Origin: Vreelandella hamiltonii
GTDB lineage: Bacteria > Pseudomonadota > Gammaproteobacteria > Pseudomonadales > Halomonadaceae
Length of the DNA: 62,093 nt
Reading direction: 5' to 3'
NCBI RefSeq assembly: GCF_014651775.1
Contig: NZ_BMXN01000020.1
Span: 1 to 62,093, forward strand
The notes beneath the pieces were generated by a model. It was given only the letters and a program-made list of their open reading frames with translations, did not search any database and was not told the DNA's origin. Of this stretch, positions 1-8,740 are shown one piece after another. Position numbers and translations under genes: made by a program. Each line of letters opens with the position of its first letter. Position 1 is the first letter of the stretch.

Positions 1-2
1 AG

Positions 3-74
3 CTGGTCGTGAACAACGTCCAGTTCAAGGACGGCGAACCCTTGACCGATCAGTCAGACAGGACTGCCGCCTGA
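3..74 (+). CDS. 3' end of an unidentified gene (partial)
   Basis: An open frame enters from the left edge of the window and stops with TGA at 72-74, giving 23 codons. The visible C-terminus starts LVVNNVQFKDGEPL and is hydrophilic at its end. It is too short to assign to a family. It could be the end of any soluble enzyme or part of the debris that includes the amidase remnant next to it. Confidence 0.35.
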   Translation: MVVNNVQFKDGEPLTDQSDRTAA

Positions 75-101
75 CCGGCCATACACAGAATTTGACAATA
101 A

Positions 102-278
102 CTCAACCTGACCCAGCAACCCGCCGCTTCCCTTCCCTGCGGGCTGGATCAGCAAGGGCTGCCGGTGGGCCTGCATTTGGTGGCCGGAAAATACCAGGAC
201 CTCAAGGTGCTGCACGCTGCACAGTTGCTTGAGCGCTATTTGCCGCTATTAACGCCACCTGAATACGCGCCCCCATAA
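102..278 (+). pseudogene. Amidase gene remnant (C-terminal 58 codons only)
   Basis: An open frame of 58 codons ends in TAA at 276-278 and reads like the end of an amidase-signature (GatA-like) enzyme: it contains LPCGLDQQGLPVGLHLVAG, the usual 'PxGxxxxGLPVGLQ' stretch that precedes the last helix of this family. An in-frame stop lies directly upstream (99-101) and no start codon, Ser-cisSer-Lys triad or N-terminal domain is present, so most of the gene is gone. An intact amidase gene of the same broad family lies at 59947-61347, but its C-terminus is only loosely similar, so this is probably a different paralogue and not a piece of that gene. Confidence 0.6.
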
Positions 279-295
279 CAGGCCTGACACAGAGG

Positions 296-1690
296 CTAAA
301 CGTCAGCCAACTGCCTGCGTGCCAACTCGGCGAACTGTTTGCGCGAGGGTTTGAGCGCCACCTGCGGTGGCCAGGGTAGCCAGGCATCGGGGACCATGAA
401 GCCCGGCAGCACCTCGCGTACCCAGGCGGCCAGGGCCTTGTGGCAGAGCGCATCGGTTTGCGGTTCGATGAAGGCCACCGGGCGCTCGCCCCACTCCGGG
501 TGGGGCACGGCCACCACCAGCGCCTGGGCCACGCCCGGGTAGTCGACCAGCCGCTGCTCGATGCTCTCTGGCTGAATGTTTTCACCGCCGGAAATGAACA
601 CGTTGTCGAGCCGCCCTTCGACGACGAGCGCCTGCTGGTCGTCGAAGTAGCCTCGGTCACGGGTGGCGAACCAGCCCTCGTCGTTGACGGCGGGGTCCAG
701 CGCGCCATCGGCCAGATAGCCGCTGAACAGCGTGTCGCCCTTGACCTGAATTTCGCCATCCACCACCCGCACCTGACGCCCCGGCAAGGGCTGCCCTACC
801 ACGCCAGGGGCGGAGGGCAAGCCGGTGCACACCTGGCTGGCCATTTCCGACAGCCCGTAGCTGACCTTGGGCGTCAGCCCCAGGCGCTGCAAGCGTTCGA
901 CCAGCGGCGCGGGAATGGCCGCGCCCCCCAGCAGTAGCTCGCGAAGCTGGGTGTGTCGAGGGTCGAAGCCTTCCCTCAGTAGCCGCCAAAGCTGCGTCGG
1001 CACCAATGAAAGGTGGGTGATAGGCTGCTGCATCAGGCGCTCAGCCAGCGGGCGAGTCGCATCGTCCAGCACCAGCCGCCCCCCGGCCAGAAAGACCCGA
1101 AACGCAATGGCATAGCCCCCCACATGAAACAGCGGCAGCGAAAGCAGCCAGCCGCTATCCGGGTCCACAGGAATCAGCGACGCCGAACCCCGCGCCGAAG
1201 CCAGATGATTACCCACCCGGTGCAGCACCGCCTTGGGCGGGCCGCTGGAGCCGGAGGTGAGGATGGTGTTGCTGCGCTGGCTCGCGTACAAGACCGGTGG
1301 CTCGCCGGGGTCGGCCTCCGCGCGGTAGTCGAGGGAGATCGGCGGCAGCTCGGAAGAGTAGGCAAAGTCGCTTTCCGGCTGGCACACCCGGGTGACCTGC
1401 ATCCGCCGCGCCAGCGCCTGCTGCTGAGCCACGGGAAACGCCGGATTCAGCGGGCAGAACACCACCCCTGCCCGCAGGCAGGCCCAGGCCAGCAGCACGC
1501 CCTGCAACGACCCTCGGGTGGGTACCAAAAGGGGAATGCCCGGCATCAGGCCCTGCCTGGCCAACTGCTGGGCCAGGGATGCCACGCGCCGGTTCAACGT
1601 GCGATAGCTCAGGCGCACCGCGCCCGCCTCCACCGCGATATGCTCCGGCGTCTGCTGGGCCCAGTAGTGAATGGGGCATGTCTCGGTCAC
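296..1690 (-). CDS. menE: o-Succinylbenzoate-CoA ligase
   Basis: A 464-aa ANL-superfamily adenylating enzyme that activates o-succinylbenzoate to its CoA thioester in menaquinone synthesis. The phosphate-binding loop reads ILTSGSSGPPKAVLH (about residues 143-157), the aromatic/adenine motif reads YGLSEMASQ, and the hinge region contains TRDRGYF and the downstream GGENI. The length matches E. coli MenE (about 450 aa). It is the last gene of the frdABCD-menBCE run, and its start overlaps the menC stop by 4 nt (ATGA), which indicates translational coupling. The assignment to MenE over another acyl-CoA ligase rests on the adjacent menB and menC. Confidence 0.93.
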   Translation of the reverse strand: MTETCPIHYWAQQTPEHIAVEAGAVRLSYRTLNRRVASLAQQLARQGLMPGIPLLVPTRGSLQGVLLAWACLRAGVVFCPLNPAFPVAQQQALARRMQVTRVCQPESDFAYSSELPPISLDYRAEADPGEPPVLYASQRSNTILTSGSSGPPKAVLHRVGNHLASARGSASLIPVDPDSGWLLSLPLFHVGGYAIAFRVFLAGGRLVLDDATRPLAERLMQQPITHLSLVPTQLWRLLREGFDPRHTQLRELLLGGAAIPAPLVERLQRLGLTPKVSYGLSEMASQVCTGLPSAPGVVGQPLPGRQVRVVDGEIQVKGDTLFSGYLADGALDPAVNDEGWFATRDRGYFDDQQALVVEGRLDNVFISGGENIQPESIEQRLVDYPGVAQALVVAVPHPEWGERPVAFIEPQTDALCHKALAAWVREVLPGFMVPDAWLPWPPQVALKPSRKQFAELARRQLADV

Positions 1691-2658
1691 GGGGAAAGCT
1701 CCTTGCGGTCGTCGCCAGCAGCGGCGTGGTAGAGGCTGTGCAGCCGCGCGTGCCGCAACTCACCGGCTGGCGAGAGAAGTGATTCGCTGAACGCCTGGGC
1801 GGTATCCAGCCCCGCAGGCTCCTCGGGAGCCCACTGCCGGGCCAGGCAGCTCAACTGCCCCAACCCCCACTGAGATTCGAAACTGGATGAGATCACCACC
1901 CGCAAGCGGTGGGCCCTGGCGCGCTGAACCAACGCCTGGCAGGCCGCGAACCCGCCAATCAGCGTCGGCTTGATGACCAGCGCCGCCAGCCGGGGGTGCG
2001 GCGCCCAGGCAGTGCCGCGCTGCAGGGTTTCATCCAGGGCGATGTCGATGCCCGTGTCGTCCGCCACGGCGATGCTGTCTGCCAGCGTAGCACAGGGCTC
2101 CTCCAGGTAATCGATTTGGGCAGGCGAGAGCTGCTGGCAAAAGCGCAGTGCCTGCTCGCGCTGCCAGCCACCGTTGGCATCGAGGATCAGTCGCGTGTTG
2201 GGTAGCCACTTGGCAAGGCTTGCGATCAAGGCCAGCTCCGCATCGCTCGGGTAGCGGGCCACCTTCAGCTTGATGCGCTCTGGTGGGGCGGCCTGCCATT
2301 GGGCCGCGCGCTCCGGCAGTGCACTCATCAGCGCTTGCGGGGTGCCCTGCAGCAATGGGTAAGGCGGCAGAGGAGCAGGCAGGGAAGCAGGCCAGCGGTG
2401 CCGGGCACAGTCAAAACCAAACTGTACTGAAGGTAACGTTGGCGTTGCTGTCTCACCGCGCTCTATAGCCGCCAGGCAGGCCAGGCTCTCGGCGGTGGCG
2501 TCAGCGAGGCTCTCACGGGAAAAGCCAGGCAAAGGGGCTATCTCGCCCCACTGGCCGTTGATGGTGACTAACAGGCCTTCTCTGCTCGCCAACCGCTGAC
2601 CTTTGAACATCAGCGGCTGGCGAAACGGTAGCGAGTAGCGGTAAAGCGCCAGCGCCAT
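1687..2658 (-). CDS. menC: o-Succinylbenzoate synthase
   Basis: A 323-aa enolase-superfamily dehydratase that converts SHCHC to o-succinylbenzoate. The expected catalytic set is visible in order: IKLKVA (the Lys pair), LILDANGGW (first metal Asp), YLEEP (Glu), ALDET (third metal ligand) and LVIKPTLIGG (second catalytic Lys). The length matches E. coli MenC (320 aa). Its ATG shares one base with the menB stop (TGATG), and it overlaps menE downstream, so the three genes are tightly coupled. Confidence 0.94.
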   Translation of the reverse strand: MALALYRYSLPFRQPLMFKGQRLASREGLLVTINGQWGEIAPLPGFSRESLADATAESLACLAAIERGETATPTLPSVQFGFDCARHRWPASLPAPLPPYPLLQGTPQALMSALPERAAQWQAAPPERIKLKVARYPSDAELALIASLAKWLPNTRLILDANGGWQREQALRFCQQLSPAQIDYLEEPCATLADSIAVADDTGIDIALDETLQRGTAWAPHPRLAALVIKPTLIGGFAACQALVQRARAHRLRVVISSSFESQWGLGQLSCLARQWAPEEPAGLDTAQAFSESLLSPAGELRHARLHSLYHAAAGDDRKELSP

Positions 2659-3518
2659 CAGGGGTTGCGCGGGTAGCGCGAGAAGTCCGGGCGGCGCTTT
2701 TCATTGAAGGCGTTGCGCCCTTCCTGCCCCTCGTCGGTCATGTAGAAGAGCATGGTGGCATTGCCCGCCAGCTCCTGCAGCCCGGCCTGGCCGTCGCAGT
2801 CGGCGTTCAGCGCCGCTTTCAAGCAGCGCAGCGCCATGGGGCTATGCTGCAGCATTTCACGGCACCAGCGCACGCTCTCTCGCTCCAGCTCGGCCACCGG
2901 CACCACGTGGTTCACCAGCCCCATCTCCAACGCCTGGGCGGCGCTGTACTGTCGGCACAGGAACCATATTTCACGGGCTTTTTTCTGGCCGACGATTCTC
3001 GCCATGTAAGAAGCCCCGTAGCCCCCGTCAAACGACCCCACCTTGGGGCCCGTTTGCCCGAAAACGGCGTTGTCGGCGGCGATGGTCAGGTCACACATCA
3101 TGTGCAGCACGTGGCCACCGCCAATGGCGTAGCCCGCCACCATGGCGATAATCGGCTTAGGGCAGGTGCGAATGTCACGCTGGAAATCCAGCACGTTGAG
3201 GTGATGGGTGCCCGCCTCGTCGCGGTAGCCGCCGTAGTCGCCACGAATGCGCTGGTCGCCCCCGGAGCAGAAGGCCTGTTCGCCTGCCCCGGTCAGCAGA
3301 ATCGCGCCAATGGCGCTGTCGTGGCGCGCGCGGCCCAGGGCATGGATCATCTCGCTCACCGTTTGCGGGCGAAACGCATTGCGTACCTCAGGGCGATTGA
3401 TGGTGATCCGGGCAATGCCCTCCTCAGCGGTGTGATAGAGGATGTCCTGGTACTCCTGCGAGGCATCCTGCCACGCGATGGGGGCATACAGCGCCTGTTC
3501 CGTGAGTCCTTCGATCAT
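2658..3518 (-). CDS. menB: 1,4-Dihydroxy-2-naphthoyl-CoA synthase
   Basis: A 286-aa crotonase-fold enzyme that closes the naphthoquinone ring of o-succinylbenzoyl-CoA; E. coli MenB has 285 aa. The diagnostic stretches are visible: [14 protein letters not shown] (active-site loop), [19 protein letters not shown] (oxyanion hole) and [20 protein letters not shown], which is specific to MenB within the crotonases. It starts 64 bp after the frdD stop on the same strand, with no terminator hairpin seen in the gap, so frdABCD and menBCE probably share one transcript. Confidence 0.96.
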   Translation of the reverse strand: MIEGLTEQALYAPIAWQDASQEYQDILYHTAEEGIARITINRPEVRNAFRPQTVSEMIHALGRARHDSAIGAILLTGAGEQAFCSGGDQRIRGDYGGYRDEAGTHHLNVLDFQRDIRTCPKPIIAMVAGYAIGGGHVLHMMCDLTIAADNAVFGQTGPKVGSFDGGYGASYMARIVGQKKAREIWFLCRQYSAAQALEMGLVNHVVPVAELERESVRWCREMLQHSPMALRCLKAALNADCDGQAGLQELAGNATMLFYMTDEGQEGRNAFNEKRRPDFSRYPRNP

Positions 3519-3582
3519 GCTGACCTCGTGCTTTATCAGGGGTGTGCATTATTTTTGATACGACCATATTCGCGAGCGGGCC

Positions 3583-3978
3583 TCAGCGCAGCCAGCCCAC
3601 GATCACCAGAGCCAGCGCCAACAGGCTCAGCAGGGACGCCAGGCCGTACATCAGCCATTTGTTGCGGGTGTCCTGGCCCAGGCTCAGGTCGAATAGGCCA
3701 TGGCGCAGCCGGTGGGCGGCATGAAACAGCGGCAAGCACACGGCGGCGCCGATGAACAGCACGCCGGGCAGGCTGAACAGCAGGCGGGAGGCCCGCTCGT
3801 GGCCAAGCGCCTCGGCGGGCAGCAGGCCCAACGGCAGCAATAGCCCGATGAACAGAATCACCGCAGGCAAGACCACGGCAAAACAGACGCCCCCGGCACT
3901 GAACAGCCCCCACCACAGGGGTTCGTCATAGGCTTGCCGAGGCTGACCCAGGGGTGCTTTTTGATGTGAGGTTTTCAT
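3583..3978 (-). CDS. frdD: Fumarate reductase membrane anchor subunit D
   Basis: A 131-aa integral membrane protein with three hydrophobic helices: VCFAVVLPAVILFIGLLLPL, LLFSLPGVLFIGAAVCLPLF and the C-terminal YGLASLLSLLALALVIVGW. With FrdC it anchors the FrdAB head and carries the menaquinol site. A conserved FrdD-like stretch, HAAHRLRHGLFDL, follows the second helix. I chose the ATG at 3978, which overlaps the frdC stop as ATGA. The longer open frame upstream lies inside frdC. E. coli FrdD has 119 aa. Confidence 0.9.
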   Translation of the reverse strand: MKTSHQKAPLGQPRQAYDEPLWWGLFSAGGVCFAVVLPAVILFIGLLLPLGLLPAEALGHERASRLLFSLPGVLFIGAAVCLPLFHAAHRLRHGLFDLSLGQDTRNKWLMYGLASLLSLLALALVIVGWLR

Positions 3979-4376
3979 GCGCCGCCCCTCCCCAAGAGCC
4001 AGAACAACACGACCGCCACTGCCACGACTCCCGCCCACTGGCCAGCAACGATGGCACCAGCGGGTACGCTGCGCCCCGCCACGCGTAGCGGCATGACCCG
4101 AGGAAACAGCACGAAGAAGGTGGCCGCGTGATAGAGGCTGGCCACCAGCGCCAGCGCGTTCAGCAATAGCACCAGCGGCGAGCCCATGAAGGCCACCCAG
4201 CCCTGCCAGCTCGCCGGGCCCTGCAACAGCGCGAACACCCCTGCCAACAGGCAGAGAATGAAAAACACCAGCGGCACCACCGTGGCTTCGCGCAGCATAT
4301 AGCGCTTGAAGAAACCGTGCTTAAGCCACCAGTTGCGCTTCAGGGGCGGCAGCCGTTGTGATGATGATTTTTCCAT
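3975..4376 (-). CDS. frdC: Fumarate reductase membrane anchor subunit C
   Basis: A 133-aa membrane protein with three predicted helices, close in length to E. coli FrdC (131 aa). The N-terminal FKRYMLREATVVPLVFF matches the FrdC hallmark 'YMLREGTAVPAVWF' before helix 1. The gene follows frdB after 32 nt and overlaps frdD by 4 nt. Two separate anchor subunits place this enzyme with the E. coli-type (type D, haem-less) quinol:fumarate reductases and not with the haem-containing single-anchor types. I chose the ATG at 4376 because it fits the family N-terminus. The open frame upstream of it runs into frdB. Confidence 0.9.
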   Translation of the reverse strand: MEKSSSQRLPPLKRNWWLKHGFFKRYMLREATVVPLVFFILCLLAGVFALLQGPASWQGWVAFMGSPLVLLLNALALVASLYHAATFFVLFPRVMPLRVAGRSVPAGAIVAGQWAGVVAVAVVLFWLLGRGGA

Positions 4377-4408
4377 GAGGCACTCTCCCGACGGTTCGTT
4401 CTGGCCAA

Positions 4409-5143
4409 TCAGCCCTTGAACAGTGCGATCAGCGTATGTTTGGCGGCCTCGACCTTGCCCTGATTGACCGCAGCGGCCGGGTCGACGTGCTTGGGGCATA
4501 CCTGCGAGCAGAAGCCCACGAAGGTACAGCTCCAGACACCATCATGGCGGTTGAGCTGCGCCATGCGCTGGCGTTTGCCCTGATCCCGGCTGTCCAGGTT
4601 GTAACGGTGTGCCAGGGTCAGCGCCGCAGGCCCCAGAAACTCCGGGTTCAAACCAAACTGCGGGCACGCCGAATAGCACAGGCCACAGTTGATGCAGTTG
4701 GCAAACTGCCGATAGCGCGCCAGCTGTTCAGGCATTTGTGTGTGGGGCTGCGCCTGGCCGGGGTCGAAGGTTTGCACCGGGTCCTGTTCGATCAGGTAGG
4801 GCTTCACCGCCGCCAGGTGCTCCAGGAACAGCGCCATGTCCACGACCAGGTCCCGCTGCACGGGGAAGTGCGCCAGCGGTTCGATACGAATCTCGTCAGG
4901 GTAGTCGCGCAGGAAGGTTTTACAGCCCAGCCTGGGAATGCCGTTGACCATGACGCCGCAGGAGCCACAAATCGCCATTCGGCAAGACCAGCGGTAGCTC
5001 AGCGTGCTGTCCTGCTGCTCCTTGATATGGTTCAACGCGTCGAGAAGCGAGGTGCTGTCCTCCACCGCAACGTCGTAGGTTTGCCAGTAGGGTTCCGCTG
5101 CGCTGTCGGGCAGGTAACGCTTGATGCTGATGTGCTTGTTCAT
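4409..5143 (-). CDS. frdB: Fumarate reductase iron-sulfur subunit
   Basis: A 244-aa electron-transfer subunit, the same length as E. coli FrdB. Three cluster-binding regions are visible in order: the [2Fe-2S] set [11 protein letters not shown] with the later LGC (residues about 53-75), the [4Fe-4S] set [12 protein letters not shown] (about 148-160), and the [3Fe-4S] set [17 protein letters not shown] (about 204-220). It passes electrons from the menaquinol site in FrdCD to the flavin of FrdA. Its start overlaps the frdA stop by 4 nt. Confidence 0.96.
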   Translation of the reverse strand: MNKHISIKRYLPDSAAEPYWQTYDVAVEDSTSLLDALNHIKEQQDSTLSYRWSCRMAICGSCGVMVNGIPRLGCKTFLRDYPDEIRIEPLAHFPVQRDLVVDMALFLEHLAAVKPYLIEQDPVQTFDPGQAQPHTQMPEQLARYRQFANCINCGLCYSACPQFGLNPEFLGPAALTLAHRYNLDSRDQGKRQRMAQLNRHDGVWSCTFVGFCSQVCPKHVDPAAAVNQGKVEAAKHTLIALFKG

Positions 5144-6927
5144 GCCTTGCCTCCCTTGGCCGCATCCCCGTAAACCCGCGCGGCCGGGGCCGAAAAACGG
5201 GTATCCACCGCCTGCCAGCGCAGCTCGGCGGGCGCGTCACCCTGGTAAAACACCTGGCTATGCTTGAGATAGCCCACATCGTCACGGGCCTGCAGGCCCT
5301 CGTCCAGGCGCTGGTGGGCACCCCGGGATTCGCGACGCTCCAACGCGGCCAGGCACGACGCTTCGGCAATCTCCAGCCCGTAGCCAAACTCCAGACACTC
5401 CAGCAGCTCGGTATTGAAGATCTTGCTGGTGTCACTGACCCGCACCTGGGCATAGCGCTGGCGCAGCTGGCGAAGGGTGTCCAACGCCTGCTGCATGCCT
5501 GCTTCGGTGCGGTAAATGCCGCAGCCGCTCTCCATGGCCTGCACCATAGCGTGTTTGAGCGTCACCCAGGATTCACCGCTGCCCTGGCCATCGCATAGCG
5601 TGGCCAGCCGCGCCTGCTGCCGCTGGGCCTGCGCCTGCAAGACCGGCAGCGCCACCCAGTCGGTGCGGGCAGCCCGCTGGCTGGCCTGCTCCCCGGCCAA
5701 GCGGCCAAAAACCAGCAGCTCGGTCAGCGAATTGGAGCCCAGCCGGTTGGCCCCATGCAGGCCTACCGAGGCACACTCCCCGGCGGCGTACAGCCCCGCG
5801 ATGGTGGTTTCGCACTGGGGATCGGTTTCGATGCCGCCCATGGTGTAGTGCACCGCAGGCCGAATCGGGATCGGCTCCTTGACGGGGTCGACATTGATAT
5901 AGGATTTGGCCAGCTCGCAGATGAACGGCAGGCGCTCATGCAGATAGTCGGCGCCCAGGTGGCGAAGGTCGAGATAGACCACGTCGCTGTCGCCAAACTT
6001 GCCGGTGCGCCCGGCCTGCTGCTCCTGCCAGAACGCCTGGGAAAGCTTGTCCCGAGGGCCCAGCTCCATGTACTTGTTTTCCGGCTTGCCCAGGGGTGTT
6101 TCCGGCCCTAGGCCATAGTCCTGGAGGTAGCGGTAACCCTCCTTGTTGAGCAGAATACCGCCTTCCCCCCGGCACGCTTCGGTGATCAGGATGCCCGAGC
6201 CGGGCAGGCCGGTGGGGTGGTACTGCACGAATTCCATGTCGCGCAGCGCCACGCCGTGGCGGTAGGCCATGGCCATGCCGTCGCCGGTGACGATGCCCGC
6301 ATTGGTATTAAAGCGGAACAGCCGCCCGGCCCCGCCGGTGGCCAGCACCACCGCCTTGGCACGCAACAGCAGCAGCTCGCCCGTGGCGACCTGCAGGGCA
6401 ATGACGCCCACCACGGCCCCTTCGTGCACGGCCAGGTCCAGTACGAAGTACTCGTCGAAGCGTTCGATCTCGGGGTATTTCAGCGAGGTCTGAAACAGCG
6501 TGTGCAGCATATGGAAGCCGGTCTTGTCGGCAGCAAACCAGGTGCGCGCGGTTTTCATGCCGCCAAAGCGGCGCACCTGTATGCGGCCATCGGGCTGGCG
6601 GCTCCAGGGGCACCCCCAGCGCTCCATCTGCACCAGCTCCTGGTAGGCGTGGCGCACGAAGTAGTCCACCACGCCCTGCTCCACCAGCCAGTCGCCCCCG
6701 GAAACCGTGTCGTCGAAGTGCGCCTGAAACGAGTCCTCGTCACTGGTCACCGCGGCTGCGCCCCCCTCGGCCGCCACCGTGTGGGAACGCATGGGATACA
6801 CCTTGGACACCAGCGCAATACGCTGCGCGTGACCGCCCTGTTTAGCCTGCTCGGCGGCCGCGATGGCGGCCCGCAGGCCCGCGCCCCCACCGCCGACGAT
6901 GACGATATCCACATCCTGCTGCTGCAT
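5140..6927 (-). CDS. frdA: Fumarate reductase flavoprotein subunit
   Basis: A 595-aa catalytic subunit that reduces fumarate to succinate. The FAD-binding motif [19 protein letters not shown] is at the N-terminus. [10 protein letters not shown] carries the histidine for covalent FAD, followed by [21 protein letters not shown] and the C-terminal [13 protein letters not shown] substrate-site Arg/His region. Similarity to E. coli FrdA runs throughout, which separates it from SdhA ('AAQGG'). I chose the ATG at 6927 because an AAGGGGG ribosome-binding site precedes it and [12 protein letters not shown] matches the E. coli N-terminus. The further-upstream ATG at 6957 and TTG at 6978 lie in or near the tandem-repeat leader. 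Confidence 0.96.
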   Translation of the reverse strand: MQQQDVDIVIVGGGGAGLRAAIAAAEQAKQGGHAQRIALVSKVYPMRSHTVAAEGGAAAVTSDEDSFQAHFDDTVSGGDWLVEQGVVDYFVRHAYQELVQMERWGCPWSRQPDGRIQVRRFGGMKTARTWFAADKTGFHMLHTLFQTSLKYPEIERFDEYFVLDLAVHEGAVVGVIALQVATGELLLLRAKAVVLATGGAGRLFRFNTNAGIVTGDGMAMAYRHGVALRDMEFVQYHPTGLPGSGILITEACRGEGGILLNKEGYRYLQDYGLGPETPLGKPENKYMELGPRDKLSQAFWQEQQAGRTGKFGDSDVVYLDLRHLGADYLHERLPFICELAKSYINVDPVKEPIPIRPAVHYTMGGIETDPQCETTIAGLYAAGECASVGLHGANRLGSNSLTELLVFGRLAGEQASQRAARTDWVALPVLQAQAQRQQARLATLCDGQGSGESWVTLKHAMVQAMESGCGIYRTEAGMQQALDTLRQLRQRYAQVRVSDTSKIFNTELLECLEFGYGLEIAEASCLAALERRESRGAHQRLDEGLQARDDVGYLKHSQVFYQGDAPAELRWQAVDTRFSAPAARVYGDAAKGGKA

Positions 6928-6950
6928 GGCACCCCCTTGTGCGGCTGCAC

Positions 6951-7008
6951 TACTCATGACGGACTTCTCATGACGCAATTCTCATGACGCGATTCTCATG
7001 ACGCGATT
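6951..7008. repeat. 14-bp tandem repeat (4 units) in the frdA leader
   Basis: Four units of about 14 bp repeat with exact 14-bp spacing of CTCATGACG at 6953, 6967, 6981 and 6995 (consensus ATTCTCATGACGCG). On the frdA-coding strand each unit carries an ATG followed at once by AGA or AGT, and because 14 is not a multiple of 3 the ATGs fall in different frames. The array lies directly upstream of the frdA coding start, so copy-number change would alter the leader and its upstream start codons. Confidence 0.9.
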
Positions 7009-7092
7009 CCGGCCTGCGCACGGCCTGCCGCCCTGCTGATGAAGCGACGTTATCACAGCCCGACAGGCCCTCGGCCTTGATCTAAAGCATGA

Positions 7093-7134
7093 TTGATGTA
7101 GATCAAATAAACCGCGACTTGCCTTGCCTATGCT
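7093..7134 (+). promoter_or_regulatory. FNR/Anr box and class II promoter for the dicarboxylate transporter
   Basis: TTGATGTAGATCAA at 7093-7106 is a perfect match to the FNR consensus TTGAT-N4-ATCAA, with its centre at 7099.5. A -10-like hexamer TATGCT lies at 7129-7134. A start about 7 nt after it would put the box at -41.5, the standard class II FNR position. The box lies between frdA and the transporter gene, so it could serve both. The frd-facing -10 is less clear (TGATAA on the minus strand at 7050-7055). Confidence 0.8.
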
Positions 7135-7232
7135 TTCCCTGACACCCGTGAAACACCACGCTGAACCTCATCTCTGCTGTGCTCACTCAGGCAAGGCGCT
7201 ACGGCTTGCCGATAACTTATCGAGAGGTCGCC

Positions 7233-8702
7233 ATGAACCTCAGCGCTTCGCTCCGCACTCGCTGGCCGCTGCTCGCGCCACTGGCCACCACGCTGGTGAT
7301 CGCCCTGCTGCCTACCCCGGCCGGGCTACCGCCCCATGCCTGGTACTTCTTTGCCATCTTCATGGGCTGCGTAGTCGGCCTGATTCTGGAACCCCTGCCC
7401 GGCGCGGTCATCGGGCTGGTTGGCGTTACCCTGGTGGCGCTGCTTTCCCGCTGGGTGCTGTTCTCCCCGGAGCAGCTGGCCAACGACGGCTTCAACGCCG
7501 CCAACCAGGCCTTCGCCTGGGCGGTCTCGGGGTTCACCAACGCCACCGTCTGGCTGATTTTCGGTGCCTTCATGTTTGCCCTGGGGTATGAAAAGACCGG
7601 GCTGGGGCGGCGGATTTCGCTGTGGCTGGTGCACGCCATGGGCAAGCGCACGCTGACCCTGGGCTACGCGGTGATGATCGCCGATGGCATTCTGGCCCCT
7701 TTTACGCCCTCCAATACGGCGCGCAGCGCAGGCACCATCTATCCGGTCATTCGTAACCTGCCGCCGCTGTACGACTCGCACCCCAACGACCCCAGCATGA
7801 AGCGTATGGGCAGCTTCCTGATGTGGACCGCCATTGCGGCCACCTGCGTGACCAGCTCGATGTTTCTCACCGCCCTAGCACCGAACCTGCTGGCCATCGC
7901 GCTCACCGAAAGCGCCACGGGCATCCATATCAGTTGGGGGCAGTGGTTCGTGGCGGTGGTGCCGGTGGGGGTACTTCTGCTGCTGTTGGTGCCGCTGCTG
8001 TGCTACTGGCTGTGCGCCCCGGAGGTAAAGGCCGGGCATGAGATCTCCGACTGGGCGAAAGGGGAACTGCAGAACCTGGGCCCACTGACCCGCCACGAAA
8101 TCGTGCTGGTCATCATGGTGGGCACCGCGCTGCTGCTATGGATCTTCGCTGGCGACCGGGTATCGGCGTCGCTGGTGGGGCTGGTGGTCATCTGCGGCAT
8201 GCTGCTGACCGGCATGGTGAGCTGGAACGACATTCTCGATAACCGCGCTGCCTGGAACACCTTCGTGTGGTTTGCCACCCTGGTGGCTCTGGCGGGCGGC
8301 TTGAGCCAGGTGGGCTTCGTGGGCTGGTTCGGCAACCTGGTGGGTGGGCAGATCAGCCACTTCGACCCGCTGCTGGCCATGGTCGCCCTGGTGGTCATCT
8401 TCTATGTTCTGCACTACTTCTTCGCCAGCGTCACCGCCCACGTAACTGCCCTGCTGCCGGTCATGCTGGCGGCGGCGTCGGGCATTGCCGGGCTGGACAT
8501 GCAGCTGTTCATTCTGCTGTTACTGCCCACCCTGGGCTTCATGGGCATCCTGACCCCTTATGGCACCGGCCCCAGCCCGGTGTATTACGGCAGCGGATAC
8601 TTGCCCAGCGCGCTGTACTGGCGCCTGGGGGCCATCTTCGGGCTGCTGTTCCTGGTGGCCTGGCTGGCCATTGGCCTGCCCTGGCTACTGCTGATTCAGT
8701 GA
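7233..8702 (+). CDS. DASS-family dicarboxylate (anion) transporter
   Basis: A 489-aa polytopic membrane protein of the divalent anion:Na+ symporter/antiporter family (CitT/TtdT/2-oxoglutarate-malate translocator type). The two family signatures around the substrate site are visible: TPSNTARSAGTIYPVIRNL in the first half and TPYGTGPSPVYYGSGY in the second. About 12 hydrophobic segments follow. I chose the ATG at 7233, after GAGAGG; an upstream GTG frame lacks a ribosome-binding site. Its position divergent from frdA, behind an FNR box, suggests fumarate uptake or fumarate/succinate exchange for respiration. That role is inferred from context. Confidence 0.88.
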   Translation: MNLSASLRTRWPLLAPLATTLVIALLPTPAGLPPHAWYFFAIFMGCVVGLILEPLPGAVIGLVGVTLVALLSRWVLFSPEQLANDGFNAANQAFAWAVSGFTNATVWLIFGAFMFALGYEKTGLGRRISLWLVHAMGKRTLTLGYAVMIADGILAPFTPSNTARSAGTIYPVIRNLPPLYDSHPNDPSMKRMGSFLMWTAIAATCVTSSMFLTALAPNLLAIALTESATGIHISWGQWFVAVVPVGVLLLLLVPLLCYWLCAPEVKAGHEISDWAKGELQNLGPLTRHEIVLVIMVGTALLLWIFAGDRVSASLVGLVVICGMLLTGMVSWNDILDNRAAWNTFVWFATLVALAGGLSQVGFVGWFGNLVGGQISHFDPLLAMVALVVIFYVLHYFFASVTAHVTALLPVMLAAASGIAGLDMQLFILLLLPTLGFMGILTPYGTGPSPVYYGSGYLPSALYWRLGAIFGLLFLVAWLAIGLPWLLLIQ

Positions 8703-8726
8703 GCCATGTACTGATTCAGTGAACCA
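8691..8726. repeat. 20-bp tandem duplication over the transporter stop codon
   Basis: CTGATTCAGTGA occurs at 8691-8702 and again at 8711-8722, and the similarity continues through the next four bases with one mismatch. The first copy contains the TGA stop of the transporter gene. This is one of several short duplications that sit on gene ends in this window. Confidence 0.8.
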
Positions 8727-8740
8727 GACGCTGCCGCGCC

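Noticed and set aside
440..937. Plus-strand frames opposite menE and other long antisense frames in the G+C-rich genes
   Set aside because: They are shadows caused by high G+C codon bias. They are rich in Arg, Pro, Ala, Gln and His and show no family motif.
5140..6927. Succinate dehydrogenase SdhA
   Set aside because: AAEGG after the FAD-binding His, the FrdA-specific stretches, two small anchors and the linked menaquinone genes all fit fumarate reductase.
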